Positions 44,093-53,305 of a stretch of DNA of 64,000 bases are shown here, one piece after another; within the stretch, counting starts at the first letter, position 1; each line of letters begins with the position of its first letter. A program made the position numbers and the translations under genes. Source of the stretch: Hyphomicrobiaceae bacterium (GTDB lineage: Bacteria > Pseudomonadota > Alphaproteobacteria > Rhizobiales > Hyphomicrobiaceae); assembly GCA_023384095.1 (NCBI GenBank), contig JAHDXT010000002.1, forward strand, positions 124,001-188,000, given 5' to 3'. Under the pieces are notes generated by a model. That model searched no databases. It saw only the letters and a list, made by a program, of their open reading frames with translations, and was not told the origin of the DNA.

Positions 44093-44883
44093 CCGCACCG
44101 CAGTCCGGGGTGGCGCTCGCCGTCGAGGGCCTATCGATCCGGTTCGGAGGCCTGCTGGCCGTCGAGGATCTCACGTTCGAGGTGATGGAAGGCGAGGTGC
44201 TGTCTTTGATCGGACCAAATGGCGCCGGCAAGACATCGGCCTTCAATGCGATCACCGGCTACATCGAGCCGGCAGCGGGAGAGGTTCTTTATCGCGGCAA
44301 GCGTCTCACCGGGTTGAAGCCGAACCAGATCGCCGAGTTGGGGGTCGTCCGCACGTTCCAGAAAACGAGCGTGTTCTCCGGCCGCACCGTGCTCGACAAC
44401 ATCCTGATGGGCCTGCACCTCAGGTCGAAGCAGCATCCGCTGGCGATCATTCTGGGGCTGCCCGCGGTCGCGCGCGAGGAGAAGACCCTGAAACAGGAGG
44501 CCTGGCGGATTCTCGAGTTCACCGGCCTCCGGCCGCGCGCAGACGAGATGGCCGGGTCGCTGCCGTACGGCGAGCTCCGCCTTCTCGAAGTGGCGATCGC
44601 GCTTGCTGCAAACCCGAAGCTGCTGCTGCTCGACGAGCCCGTATCCGGCATGAATCCGACCGAGACGACGGATTTCATGAAAACGCTGGCTCGCATCCGC
44701 GATCTCGGAATCACTGTGCTGCTCGTCGAGCACGACATGAAGATGGTGATGGGCGTGTCCGACCGCGTGGTTGTTCTCAACCAAGGTCGGATCATCGCCA
44801 ATGGCCCGCCCGCTGCAATTCAGCTCGATTCCGAAGTGATACGCGCCTATCTCGGCGAAAGGTATGCCCGTGCTGAAGGTTGA
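44089..44883 (+). CDS. Branched-chain-type ABC transporter ATP-binding protein (LivG family)
   Basis: About 264 residues with Walker A (IGPNGAGKTSAFN, about 44-56), a degenerate signature (SLPYGELRLLEVA in place of LSGGQ), Walker B (PKLLLLDEPVSGMNP) and the LivG C-terminal tail (EVIRAYLGERYA). I chose the ATG at 44089, overlapping the LivM stop by 4 nt. The PYGE-type signature is common in LivG proteins. Confidence 0.93.
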   Translation: MTAPQSGVALAVEGLSIRFGGLLAVEDLTFEVMEGEVLSLIGPNGAGKTSAFNAITGYIEPAAGEVLYRGKRLTGLKPNQIAELGVVRTFQKTSVFSGRTVLDNILMGLHLRSKQHPLAIILGLPAVAREEKTLKQEAWRILEFTGLRPRADEMAGSLPYGELRLLEVAIALAANPKLLLLDEPVSGMNPTETTDFMKTLARIRDLGITVLLVEHDMKMVMGVSDRVVVLNQGRIIANGPPAAIQLDSEVIRAYLGERYARAEG

Positions 44884-45574
44884 GGGACTCGTCTGCCGGT
44901 ACGGCAAGATAGCCGCTGTGCGCGGCGTCTCCATCGAGGTGCAGAAGGGCGAGCTCGTCACGCTGATCGGCGCCAACGGAGCCGGCAAGACGACGACGCT
45001 GAAAGCGATATCCGGGGTTCTGCCTCCCGCCGGCGGTCACATCGTGTTCGATGGCGAAGACATAACTCATGCCTCCGCCCGAAGAATACTTCAACTCGGA
45101 ATCGCGCATTGTCCGGAGGGCCGGCGCGTGTTTCCATATATGACCGTACAAGAAAACCTGGAGATCGGCAGCTATCTGCGACGTGACGCCGATGAGATCG
45201 CAGGCGATATGGCGAAGATCTTCGAGCGTTTCCCGATCTTGTACGATCGTCGCGACCAGGCGGCTGGCACGCTGTCGGGTGGAGAGCAGCAGATGCTCGC
45301 GATCTCCCGCGCATTGATGTCCCGGCCGAAGCTCGTGCTGTTCGATGAGCCTTCGCTCGGCCTCGCTCCCAATCTGGTGGAACGCACCTTCGAGATCATC
45401 AAGGATATTCGAGCCAACGGCGTTACCGTCGTCATGGTGGAGCAGAACGCATATGCCGCGCTGGAGCTGTCCGATCGTTCCTATGTTCTCGAGCAAGGCC
45501 GGGTGACGCTGACCGGCCGCGGATCCGACCTCCTGACCGACCCTCACGTGAAGAGTGCGTATCTGGGAGCCTGA
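44864..45574 (+). CDS. Branched-chain-type ABC transporter ATP-binding protein (LivF family)
   Basis: The 236-residue ATPase has Walker A (IGANGAGKTTTLK), LSGGEQQMLAISRAL and Walker B (KLVLFDEPSLGLAPN). It overlaps the LivG gene by 20 nt, with GAAAGGT before its ATG, and completes the five-gene transporter. It is the last gene of the F420 island on this strand; the next gene is convergent, 42 nt away. Confidence 0.94.
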   Translation: MPVLKVEGLVCRYGKIAAVRGVSIEVQKGELVTLIGANGAGKTTTLKAISGVLPPAGGHIVFDGEDITHASARRILQLGIAHCPEGRRVFPYMTVQENLEIGSYLRRDADEIAGDMAKIFERFPILYDRRDQAAGTLSGGEQQMLAISRALMSRPKLVLFDEPSLGLAPNLVERTFEIIKDIRANGVTVVMVEQNAYAALELSDRSYVLEQGRVTLTGRGSDLLTDPHVKSAYLGA

Positions 45575-45616
45575 TGTGCGGATATGCGGGCACCCCCCAA
45601 TCGACGCGGACGCGGC

Positions 45617-46528
45617 TCAAGCCGCGCGGCCGAGATCGCCGGCGACGGGCCGGCCGGCGTCGACGTCGGCCAGGAAGCCGGCGATGGCAGCGATGGTCTC
45701 GGCATCCTTCAATAGCGGGGCATGTCCCTGGCCGGCAACCGTGAGCGAGGCGCACTGCGGATGCCGGGCGCGCATCTGCTGCACGGTGGCGGCGCTCAGG
45801 ATGTCGGAGTTCTCCGCGCGGATGACGAGCAGCGGCACGCGGGCGAGCGCCATGAACTGCGGCCACAACGCCGGGATGGGGCCATCCGTCACCGAAAAGG
45901 ACCTGGCGAGGTTCGGATCGTAGCCGGGCGCCGGGCGGCCGTTGGCCTCGTTGAACCACTGCCGGGCGATCTCCGCCCACTGGTCCTGACGGACGGCCGG
46001 GAAGGCGCGGCGGTTCATCTCCGCGACCATATTCGCCGCGTCCTCCCAGCTCGACGGCAGCGGCATGCTGCCGACGTAGCCCGCAATGCGGATGAGCCCG
46101 CCGCGCTCGATGACCGGGCCGATGTCGTTGAGCACGACGGCGCCGACCGCCGTCGGCTGCGCCGCCGCCAGCACCATGGCCACCAGGCCGCCGCGCGAGG
46201 TGCCGATGATCGCCGGCGATTCGAGGCCGAGCAGCGTGACGAGGTCCTCCACGTCGAGCATCTCGATCGGGACGGCGTAGTTGCGCCAGTCGCGGTCGTA
46301 CTGGGAGGAGCCGCGGCCGCGGCTGTCGAGCGCGTAGACGGCGCGGGCCCGCTCGCCGCTCGACAGCGCCATCGCGATGTCGTGGAAGTCGCGGGAATTG
46401 CGCGTCAGGCCCGGCAGGCAGAGGACGGGTCGCAGATGTGATCCCGGAGCCGGATAGCGCCGCGCGTAGAGCCTCAGCCCGTCGCGGGCCGAGAAGGTGA
46501 AGTCGTTCCAGGCCGCAGCCGGTCCCAT
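45617..46528 (-). CDS. Alpha/beta hydrolase
   Basis: This 303-residue enzyme has the nucleophile elbow GTSRGG in PAIIGTSRGGLVAM, the oxyanion region VLCLPGLTRNSRDF, an acid residue region near VIRAENSDIL and the final His in GQGHAPLLKD. TSRGG is a less common elbow than HSMGG. I chose the ATG at 46528, with TGGAGG upstream, since longer frames run into the lytic transglycosylase gene. It may belong to the core genome; the substrate is unknown. Confidence 0.85.
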   Translation of the reverse strand: MGPAAAWNDFTFSARDGLRLYARRYPAPGSHLRPVLCLPGLTRNSRDFHDIAMALSSGERARAVYALDSRGRGSSQYDRDWRNYAVPIEMLDVEDLVTLLGLESPAIIGTSRGGLVAMVLAAAQPTAVGAVVLNDIGPVIERGGLIRIAGYVGSMPLPSSWEDAANMVAEMNRRAFPAVRQDQWAEIARQWFNEANGRPAPGYDPNLARSFSVTDGPIPALWPQFMALARVPLLVIRAENSDILSAATVQQMRARHPQCASLTVAGQGHAPLLKDAETIAAIAGFLADVDAGRPVAGDLGRAA

Positions 46529-46584
46529 CCGTGGTCGCCTCCAGTGCTCCGCCGATCCGGGGTCCAGCGCGAAGACGAGGAATG

Positions 46585-48792
46585 CTACGGCGCTTCGGCC
46601 GGCTTCGGCGAGCGGCGCGCCCGGGCCAGGTCCTCGCCGATAGAGCCTCCGTTCTCGCCCAGCCGCGCCCGGTAGATCTGCACGTTCGACAGCACCTTCT
46701 GCACGTAGTCGCGCGTCTCCTCGAACGGGATCTGGTAGATCCAGTCGATCGGGTCGACGCCGGGGTCGCGCGGATCGCCCATCTCGCGCAGCCATTGCCG
46801 CGTGCGCCCAGGGCCGGCGTTGTAGCTCGTGAGCGCCAGGATGTAGCTGCCGGAAACCTCCGCCATGCGATCGCCCACATAGGCGCTGGCCAGCATGGCG
46901 TTATAGGCCGGATCGCGCATCAGCCTGCCGATGTTGCACTTGATCTTGTAGTCGCGGCAGATGTGCCGTGCGGTGACCGGCATGACCTGCAGGATGCCGC
47001 GCGCGCCGGCTCCCGAGATGATAGCGCCGTTGAACTCGCTCTCCTGCCGGGCGAGTCCGAGCAGCAGCGCCGGCTCGGGCGGCGCGCGCAGCGGCGAGTA
47101 GGCGGGGAAGGCATGGATCGGGTAGGAGTAGTGCACCAGGTTCAAGCCGCGCGCGATGGCCGCCTTGCCGACGCGCAGCGCCATCTGGGTGTCGCCGAGC
47201 GCCTCGGCGAGATGGGCCACCATCGCCACCTCCGCCTCGCTGTCGAAGTGGCGCTGAAGCTGCCCGATGAACGCGCGCACGATGCTCCGATCGAGACCGG
47301 CCTGGCCTGCGACGACCGCTGCCCGCACGGCGTCGAGCACGTTGAACCGGCCGATCTGCTCGGGCGTCGGCGGTGCCGGCGGGGCGAGCACGAGTGCCGG
47401 CGAATCGGCGCCCAGGCGCTCGCGGGCAAGGTGGCCGTGGAACGTGTCGGTGTACTTCGCGGCGGCCTCGAACAGCGCGGCAGCCTTGCTCTTGTTGCCA
47501 AGGGCCGAGTGGGTGCGGCCGAGCCAGTAGAGCGCCCGCGACCGGCTCAGAGGCCCGTCCGCACCTGCCTCGTTCTCCTGGAAGAACGGCTCGGCCAGCC
47601 GCGCGTCATCGAGATGGCGCAGCGCGAGCCAGCCGGCGAGAAACGTCTGCTCGTTGCGCGGGTTGACGCTGAGCGGGCCGGCGTCGCGGACGAGCTCGAA
47701 GGCGATCTTCGGCTTGCCGGCCTTGAGCGCGTCGTAGGCCGCCGACCGCCGCTGCAGCCACCAGCCGTCGGGGCTGACGATCTCAGCGGGATCGGTCGGC
47801 GCCGAGAGCAGGATCTTCCATGCGTCCTGGTCCTTGTTCTGCCGCCTGAGGAGCTGGACGCGCTGGAACGCCATGCCCCAGTCCGCCGATGTCCCGGCAG
47901 GCACGGCAGCCATGCGTTTTGCCGCCTGCTTGGAGCGCTGGAAGACGGCGAGCCGCGCCTCGGCCTTCAACTGCTCCGGCTTGCTCAGGAGCGGGATCAT
48001 CCGCTTCACCATGGCGGCGCGCGTGTTCCTCTCGCTCGTCCAGCGCGGCTCGTCGATCAGCAGGCGGTCGAGCCGGAGCTTGTGGTCCGCTTCCGTCAGG
48101 AGCGCCCCGAAGCGCTCCAGGAAACCGGCCTCGAGGCTCGCCGGGATAGCGTAGTCCCGCCAGGCGCGTGCGGCGAAAGCTTTGGCGCGCTCCGCATCTC
48201 CCTCGGCCAGATGCGCGGAGGCGAGCGCCGCGAGGCCGACGCCTGTCGTCGGCTCCACCGCGGCGAAGATTTGCTTGACGGCCCGCGCGTCATCCGCCTG
48301 CCTGTACAGGGCTTCCTCGAACCGCTGAGTGAGCAGGGCGCGGTCCGGCCACGCAGGGTTGTCGTCGAGGAAGGTGCGGATTTCCGCGACCCCGCCGATC
48401 CCGGCGCGCAGGCGGTGCCACTCGACCAGCTTGCGGCCGATGGGATCGGTGATCTCGTCCTGGAGCGCACGCGCCTTGGCTGCGTCCGAGGCATGGGCGG
48501 CTATGGCGGCACGGATGCGCTCGCCATCCGCCTCCGAGACGGGGTGCCCGCGAGCCGGTGCGATGGCGGCGTCGAAGCGGGTGACATGGTCGGCCTCGCG
48601 CGCGGCCTCCGCGGCGGCGAGCAGCGGCTTGGATGGCACCTGCCGGGCCGCGTTGGCCTTCACGACGGGCGCAGCGGAGGGCGCAGGCAGCAGGGGCCCG
48701 GCCGCCGGGGCGGGCCATGCGGCGGCCAAAACCATGAGGGCCGGCGCCGCCAGCAGTCCATGAAAGGCGGGAGCGCGACTGAGCACGTGCAT
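46585..48792 (-). CDS. slt: Soluble lytic murein transglycosylase (Slt-type)
   Basis: The 735-residue protein has an N-terminal signal sequence (GLLAAPALMVLAAAWPAPAA), a long alpha-helical repeat region and a C-terminal lysozyme-like domain. The catalytic Glu is in GLARQESEFNGA, followed by GARGILQVMPVTARHI and ALTSYNAGPGRTRQWLRE. It cleaves the MurNAc-GlcNAc bond in the periplasm to form anhydro-muropeptides. The gene is divergent from dapA, an order common in Rhizobiales. Confidence 0.93.
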   Translation of the reverse strand: MHVLSRAPAFHGLLAAPALMVLAAAWPAPAAGPLLPAPSAAPVVKANAARQVPSKPLLAAAEAAREADHVTRFDAAIAPARGHPVSEADGERIRAAIAAHASDAAKARALQDEITDPIGRKLVEWHRLRAGIGGVAEIRTFLDDNPAWPDRALLTQRFEEALYRQADDARAVKQIFAAVEPTTGVGLAALASAHLAEGDAERAKAFAARAWRDYAIPASLEAGFLERFGALLTEADHKLRLDRLLIDEPRWTSERNTRAAMVKRMIPLLSKPEQLKAEARLAVFQRSKQAAKRMAAVPAGTSADWGMAFQRVQLLRRQNKDQDAWKILLSAPTDPAEIVSPDGWWLQRRSAAYDALKAGKPKIAFELVRDAGPLSVNPRNEQTFLAGWLALRHLDDARLAEPFFQENEAGADGPLSRSRALYWLGRTHSALGNKSKAAALFEAAAKYTDTFHGHLARERLGADSPALVLAPPAPPTPEQIGRFNVLDAVRAAVVAGQAGLDRSIVRAFIGQLQRHFDSEAEVAMVAHLAEALGDTQMALRVGKAAIARGLNLVHYSYPIHAFPAYSPLRAPPEPALLLGLARQESEFNGAIISGAGARGILQVMPVTARHICRDYKIKCNIGRLMRDPAYNAMLASAYVGDRMAEVSGSYILALTSYNAGPGRTRQWLREMGDPRDPGVDPIDWIYQIPFEETRDYVQKVLSNVQIYRARLGENGGSIGEDLARARRSPKPAEAP

Positions 48793-49079
48793 CGTCTCTC
48801 GACACCGGGTTGCAGATTGATTTCTCGCTTGGCGGGGCCGAAGCCCGCAGCCGGCGCGGAATGCTTCCTCGCGAGACTTCAGGTGCGCTTCGCTTGCGTG
48901 CGCCCCTTGAACCGCCTAATCTCCCCGACCTTATCGTCTTGGCACTAAGCGGTGCGAGGCTCAGGGTACCGGCAACACGGTATCAAGCACGCGTGCCGTG
49001 TTCAAGGAAGAACGCCCACCCCGACGCCAACGTCGTTACTTGAGATTGCGCGGGCGGCCACTGCTCGAGGAGCAGCACG
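48793..49079. other. Divergent promoter region between slt and dapA
   Basis: About 290 nt lie between two divergent start codons and should hold both promoters. I saw no gene, no clear hairpin and no convincing -35/-10 pair. A ribosome binding site (GAGGAGC) precedes dapA. Confidence 0.5.
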
Positions 49080-49970
49080 ATGTTCAAGGGATCCTTCACG
49101 GCGCTGATCTCGCCGTTCAGGAGCGGCGCCTTCGACGAGCCCGGCTACGAGCGCATCGTCGAATGGCAGATTGCGCAGGGCACGCACGGCCTCGTGCCGG
49201 TCGGCACCACCGGCGAGTCGCCCACTCTGACCCACGACGAGCACAAGCGGGCGGTCGAGATCTGCGTGAAGACAGCGCGCAAGCGGGTGCCGGTCATCGC
49301 CGGCGCCGGCTCCAACTCGACGGCCGAGGCCATCGACCTCAGCCGGCACGCCAGGCAGGTCGGCGCCGATGCCGTGCTCGTCGTCATGCCCTACTACAAC
49401 AAGCCGACGCAGGAGGGCCTTTACCAGCACATCAAGGCCATCAACGACGCTGTCGACATCCCGATCGTGCTCTACAATGTGCCGGCTCGAACTGTAACGG
49501 ACATGTCCGTGGCCACGATGGCTCGATGCGCGAGACTGAGGAACGTGGTCGGTGTCAAGGACGCCACCGCCAATCTCGCGCGCGCCTCCCAGCAGCGGCT
49601 CGCCTGCGGGTCCGACTTCGTCATGCTGTCGGGCGAGGATGCGACCGCGCTCGGCTTCAACGCGCACGGCGGCCAGGGCTGCATCTCGGTGACGTCCAAC
49701 ATCGCGCCGGCGCTCTGCGCCGAGTTCCAGGACGCCTGCCTCGCCGGCGACTTCGCCAAGGCTCTCCGCCTGCAGGATCGGCTGATGCCGCTGCACGACG
49801 CCCTCTTCGTCGAGACGAGCCCGGGGCCGGTCAAGTATGCGGCCTCGCTGCTCGGCCTGTGCAGCCCAGAGGTGCGCCTGCCCCTCGCGCCGATCGCGGA
49901 GTCGAGCCGGAAAGCTGTGGAGGCGGCGCTCGTCGGAGCCGGTCTGCTGCAGGCCAGGGCCGCCGAGTAG
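49080..49970 (+). CDS. dapA: 4-hydroxy-tetrahydrodipicolinate synthase
   Basis: This 296-residue lysine-pathway enzyme condenses pyruvate with aspartate semialdehyde. It has Thr43/Thr44 in [26 protein letters not shown], Tyr132 in VLYNVPART and the Schiff-base Lys160 in [11 protein letters not shown]. Length and motifs are fully normal. GAGGAGC lies before the ATG. It is followed by smpB, the usual neighbour in Rhizobiales. Confidence 0.97.
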   Translation: MFKGSFTALISPFRSGAFDEPGYERIVEWQIAQGTHGLVPVGTTGESPTLTHDEHKRAVEICVKTARKRVPVIAGAGSNSTAEAIDLSRHARQVGADAVLVVMPYYNKPTQEGLYQHIKAINDAVDIPIVLYNVPARTVTDMSVATMARCARLRNVVGVKDATANLARASQQRLACGSDFVMLSGEDATALGFNAHGGQGCISVTSNIAPALCAEFQDACLAGDFAKALRLQDRLMPLHDALFVETSPGPVKYAASLLGLCSPEVRLPLAPIAESSRKAVEAALVGAGLLQARAAE

Positions 49971-49996
49971 GAAGGCACGCGGGGAGCTCCAGCAAG

Positions 49997-50473
49997 ATGG
50001 CGGCCAAGAGCGATGGCGGCCGCCGGCTCGTCGCCGAGAACCGGAAGGCCCGCTTCGAGTATTTCATCACAGACACCTACGAGGCCGGCATCGCGCTGAC
50101 CGGCACCGAGGTGAAGTCGCTGCGCCAGGGTCAGGCCAACATCTCGGAGAGCTACGCCGCCATCGAGAACGGCGGGCTTGCCCTGATCAACGCCTACATC
50201 CCCGAGTACAAGCAGGCCGGGCCGTTCTACAACCATGAGCCGAGGCGGCCGCGGCGCCTGCTGCTGCACAAGCGGGAGCTGCACAAGCTCGCCATCGCAG
50301 TCGACCGCCAGGGCATGACGGTGGTGCCGCTCGAGCTTTATTTCAACGAGCGCGGCAAGGCCAAGGTCAGGCTGGCTGTGGCGCAGGGCAAGAAGCTCCA
50401 TGACAAGCGGGAGACGGCCGCCCAGCGGGATTGGCAGCGCCAGAAGGCGCGACTGATGCGGGAGAAGGGCTGA
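49997..50473 (+). CDS. smpB: SsrA-binding protein SmpB
   Basis: The 158-residue protein carries the SmpB motifs [49 protein letters not shown] and a basic C-terminal tail ([20 protein letters not shown]). It delivers tmRNA to stalled ribosomes. I chose the ATG at 49997; the open frame further upstream is dapA shadow. No tmRNA gene was seen in the window. Confidence 0.96.
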   Translation: MAAKSDGGRRLVAENRKARFEYFITDTYEAGIALTGTEVKSLRQGQANISESYAAIENGGLALINAYIPEYKQAGPFYNHEPRRPRRLLLHKRELHKLAIAVDRQGMTVVPLELYFNERGKAKVRLAVAQGKKLHDKRETAAQRDWQRQKARLMREKG

Positions 50474-50486
50474 CAAGGCCGCCGCC

Positions 50487-51260
50487 ATGACGACTTGCGC
50501 GCGAGACTGCGCCACCGGGTTCACCAGGCAGGAGCTGATGGCGATCGAGCACGCCGCCGTCCACGCCTGGCCCGCGTCCGAGACGCGCGACATCGGCGGC
50601 TGGCTGTGGCGCTACTCCGGCGGCAACTCGCAGCGGGCCAATTCCGTCTCGCCGCTCGCCTTTCGCGGGGCGGACGTCGAGGCGGCGATCGGCGAGGCCG
50701 AAGAGCTCTACTTCGCGCGCAATGCCCCGAGCCGGTTCCAGGTGGGCGCTGATCTCGCGGCACCGGGCGATCTCGACCGGCGGCTCGAACGGCGCGGCTA
50801 TCGCCTGCACGAGCCGGTGACGACGCTCGCCAAGCGAATCGGCGGCGCCGCCGCGCCGCGGGAGGTCGGGGTGGCGGACCGGCCGGGCGACGGCTGGATG
50901 GACGTCTACCTGGCGAACATCACCGCCGACCGGCGCGCGGCGGCGCCGGGCATCCTGGCCTCCGTGCCGCCACCGCGCGCCTTCCTGAGGCTCGAATCCG
51001 GCGGCCGGGTCGTCGCCACGGCGCTCGCCGTCCTTTGCGGTGAAATCGTCGTCGCCGAGTGCATCGGGACGCGCGCCGAGGCCCGCCGGTCGGGTGCTGC
51101 CAGGATCGTCATGGCCGCCCTGGAAGCGTGGGGCACGGAGCGGGGCGCCACCGTCGCGGCGCTGCAGGCCGTGACGTCGAACGTTCCGGCGCAGCGATTG
51201 TATGCCGGCCTCGGATATACCATGGTCAACGACTATCATTACCGCGTGCGCGACTGCTGA
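50487..51260 (+). CDS. GNAT-family N-acetyltransferase
   Basis: This 257-residue protein has a C-terminal GNAT domain: EIVVAECIGTRAEARRSG followed by AARIVMAALEAWG fits the acetyl-CoA pyrophosphate loop, and LQAVTSNVPAQRLYAGLGY is the usual final strand and tyrosine segment. The N-terminal half resembles no catalytic domain I know and may be a degenerate GNAT repeat. It lies between smpB and a peroxiredoxin gene; the acceptor is unknown. Confidence 0.82.
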   Translation: MTTCARDCATGFTRQELMAIEHAAVHAWPASETRDIGGWLWRYSGGNSQRANSVSPLAFRGADVEAAIGEAEELYFARNAPSRFQVGADLAAPGDLDRRLERRGYRLHEPVTTLAKRIGGAAAPREVGVADRPGDGWMDVYLANITADRRAAAPGILASVPPPRAFLRLESGGRVVATALAVLCGEIVVAECIGTRAEARRSGAARIVMAALEAWGTERGATVAALQAVTSNVPAQRLYAGLGYTMVNDYHYRVRDC

Positions 51261-51273
51261 GGAGGTGCCCCCC

Positions 51274-51864
51274 GTGTCGATTGCCAATCCCGACCTCCAT
51301 CACGTCGACTGGTCGAGGATCCCCGCGCCCAGCGACGACGGCGCGGCACGCCATCTGGAGGGCGCGCGCGTGCCGCAGATCGCGTTGCCGGCGACCGACG
51401 GCAGCGCCATCTCGCTCGGCTCGCTGCCCGGTCTTACCGTCGTCTACGCCTACCCGCGCACCGGCCGGCCCGGCGACATCGCGGTGGTCGACGACTGGGA
51501 CATGATCCCGGGCGCGCGCGGCTGCACCCCCCAGAGCTGCGCGTTCCGCGACCACCATGCCGAGTTCGCGCACGCGGGCGCGGCTCAAGTCTTCGGGCTC
51601 TCGACGCAGGACACGGCCTATCAGCGCGAGATGGCCGAGCGCCTGCACCTGCCGTTCCCCGTGCTGTCGGACGAAGGACTGGCGCTGGCCCGCGCGCTGC
51701 GGCTGCCGACCATGGAGGTTGCCGGACAGACGCTGCTGAAGCGCCTCGCGATGGTGATCGAGGATGGCCGCATCGAGAAAGTATTCTATCCCGTGTTTCC
51801 CCCGGACCGGAACGCGGCCGACGTTCTCTCCTGGCTGCACAGCCGTCGCGGAGGCCGGCCATGA
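51274..51864 (+). CDS. Peroxiredoxin (AhpC/Tsa, BCP-like)
   Basis: The 196-residue protein has a thioredoxin-like fold with VVYAYPRTGRPGD in the segment before the active site and a peroxidatic Cys84 in GARGCTPQSCAFRD, plus Cys89 as possible resolving residue, the C-x4-C spacing of BCP-type peroxiredoxins. I chose the GTG at 51274, preceded by GAGGAGG; the frame opens earlier but overlaps the GNAT gene. It should reduce peroxides. It is followed by a paralogue that overlaps it by 4 nt. Confidence 0.87.
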   Translation: MSIANPDLHHVDWSRIPAPSDDGAARHLEGARVPQIALPATDGSAISLGSLPGLTVVYAYPRTGRPGDIAVVDDWDMIPGARGCTPQSCAFRDHHAEFAHAGAAQVFGLSTQDTAYQREMAERLHLPFPVLSDEGLALARALRLPTMEVAGQTLLKRLAMVIEDGRIEKVFYPVFPPDRNAADVLSWLHSRRGGRP

Positions 51865-52457
51865 GCTGGCCCTGGCCCGCACCCGCCGACGACGGGGGCG
51901 CACGCCATCTGGCTCGCGGACTTGCCCTTCCCGACATCGACCTGGAGGCGACAGACGGGAGCGCGGTATCCCTGGCCCGCGTCCCGGGGCGTGTCGTCGT
52001 GTTCTGCTACCCCTGGTCGGGGAGGCCGGGCCTGCCCAACCCGCCGGACTGGGACACGATCCCCGGCGCGCACGGCTCGACGCCGGAGGCCGAGGGCTTC
52101 CGCGACCTCTACCCCGGCTTCGACGAGATGCCGGTTGCCCTGTTCGGCCTGTCGCTGCAGCCCACGGAGGAGCAGCAGGAGTTCGCCCGTCGGCTGCGGT
52201 TGCCATTTGCGCTGCTGAGCGATGCGGCAGACGGGTTCCGGCGGGCTCTGAGGCTGCCCGTGCTCGAGACCGGCGGCAAAGTCTACCTTAAGCGGCTGAC
52301 GCTGCTTGTCCGCGGCGGACGGATCGAGCGCGTCTTCTACCCGGTGCACCCGCCCGACGCCCATGCGCGCGAGGTGCTGGCCGTCATCACCGCCAACGTC
52401 TCCTACGCCCAGGAATCGCGGTTGAAGACGCGCCCCCCCGGATCTGTAAGCTCGTAG
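51861..52457 (+). CDS. Peroxiredoxin-like protein lacking catalytic cysteines
   Basis: This 198-residue paralogue of the preceding protein shares the DDGGARHL opening, ATDGSAVSLARVPG, the YPWSGRPG segment and RGGRIERVFYPVHPPD at the end. At the active site GARGCTPQSCAF becomes GAHGSTPEAEGF, so the peroxidatic Cys84 is Ser73 and Cys89 is Glu78. The only cysteine left is Cys49 outside the site. It therefore cannot act as a normal peroxiredoxin and may bind the partner or a ligand instead. The frame is intact and overlaps the first gene by 4 nt, arguing against decay. Confidence 0.82.
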   Translation: MSWPWPAPADDGGARHLARGLALPDIDLEATDGSAVSLARVPGRVVVFCYPWSGRPGLPNPPDWDTIPGAHGSTPEAEGFRDLYPGFDEMPVALFGLSLQPTEEQQEFARRLRLPFALLSDAADGFRRALRLPVLETGGKVYLKRLTLLVRGGRIERVFYPVHPPDAHAREVLAVITANVSYAQESRLKTRPPGSVSS

Positions 52458-52552
52458 AACGCGGTCGGCCGCGGAGGGCATTCAGGCCCTTCGGAGGGCC
52501 CGGACCGAGTCGAGAGTCTTTCTGGTTGAGATTGAAACCGTAGCCGCGAGTA

Positions 52553-52671
52553 CTTCTCCCCTTGCGGGGAGGGGCCGGCGGTGGGGGTGCCTTCTGCACC
52601 AACGTCTCAGTTGTGGCCCCACCCCACCCGCGCGGCCTTCGCCGCGCCGCCCTCCCTGTCAAAGGGAGGGC
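52553..52671. repeat. C-rich palindromic repeat element (copy 3)
   Basis: The stretch contains three hairpins: CTCCCC/GGGGAG with a TTGC loop (52556-52571), GCGCGGC/GCCGCGC with a CTTC loop (52630-52647) and GCCCTCCC/GGGAGGGC (52649-52671). It is related to the elements at 39019 and 41995 and lies between the peroxiredoxin-like gene and the convergent DUF3775 gene, where it could help end transcription. The rest of 52458-52747 holds nothing I recognise. Confidence 0.7.
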
Positions 52672-52747
52672 ATCATTCCCTCATCCCAACCATCTTCCGC
52701 TGGAAGTAGGCGTGACCTGATATGCTTCGATTCCAGTCGAGTACACG

Positions 52748-53149
52748 CTAGAGAATCTCGCTTTCGATGTCCTCGACCGGGAAGCCCAGCTTCTCCAGGC
52801 CGTCCTCCAGGTAATCGGCGAGCAGCGGGATGCCGAGCAGGTAGCTTGCAGTCGGGTTGGTCCTCTCCTGCCTTGCGGTCTCGACCGCCTCGTCGAACTC
52901 TTCGGGCTCGAAGGTGCCGCGGCCGACCCAAGTCAGCGCTACGAGGTGCGCCTGCTCGTCCTCGTTCAGCGCATTGATGAACCCCACGAGCTCAGGCCGC
53001 GTCAAATCGCTGGGCAGGGTCTCGAGCACGTCCTGGGGCTCACCGTCCGAGCCGCTTCCGTCATCCGGGTTCATCGTCCCGACCTTCGCGTTGTACTCCC
53101 GAGCCCTGATGATGACGTGAGCCACCTTCTCCGGTGCAATTTCGAGCAT
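52748..53149 (-). CDS. DUF3775 domain-containing protein
   Basis: About 133 residues, acidic overall, with LEIAPEKVAHVIIRAREYN at the start and LTWVGRGTFEPEEFDEAVE in the middle, which match the alphaproteobacterial DUF3775 family of unknown function. I chose the ATG at 53149 with GAGGG upstream; the frame opens to 53224. PTASYLLGIPLLADYLEDGL near the end is typical. It is alone between convergent and same-strand neighbours; no role can be assigned. Confidence 0.75.
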   Translation of the reverse strand: MLEIAPEKVAHVIIRAREYNAKVGTMNPDDGSGSDGEPQDVLETLPSDLTRPELVGFINALNEDEQAHLVALTWVGRGTFEPEEFDEAVETARQERTNPTASYLLGIPLLADYLEDGLEKLGFPVEDIESEIL

Positions 53150-53305
53150 GACGGCACCCTCGCGAGCTTCTCCGCATGACAGACTGGCCACGCGATCGGT
53201 CCTCTTGACGGCAGCGCAGTTCACCGGTCGCCTGGCTCTGACCTAATCGATCACTTCGCCTGCGGTTCCCACCGTCGTGGCCGCACGCGTGCGGGCAGCA
53301 GGCGA

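Noticed and set aside
46531-48948. Plus-strand open frame of 805 codons opposite the lytic transglycosylase gene
   Set aside because: It is a GC-rich shadow frame; its translation is rich in Arg, Gly and Ala and matches no domain, whereas the minus strand encodes a clear Slt with signal peptide and catalytic motif.
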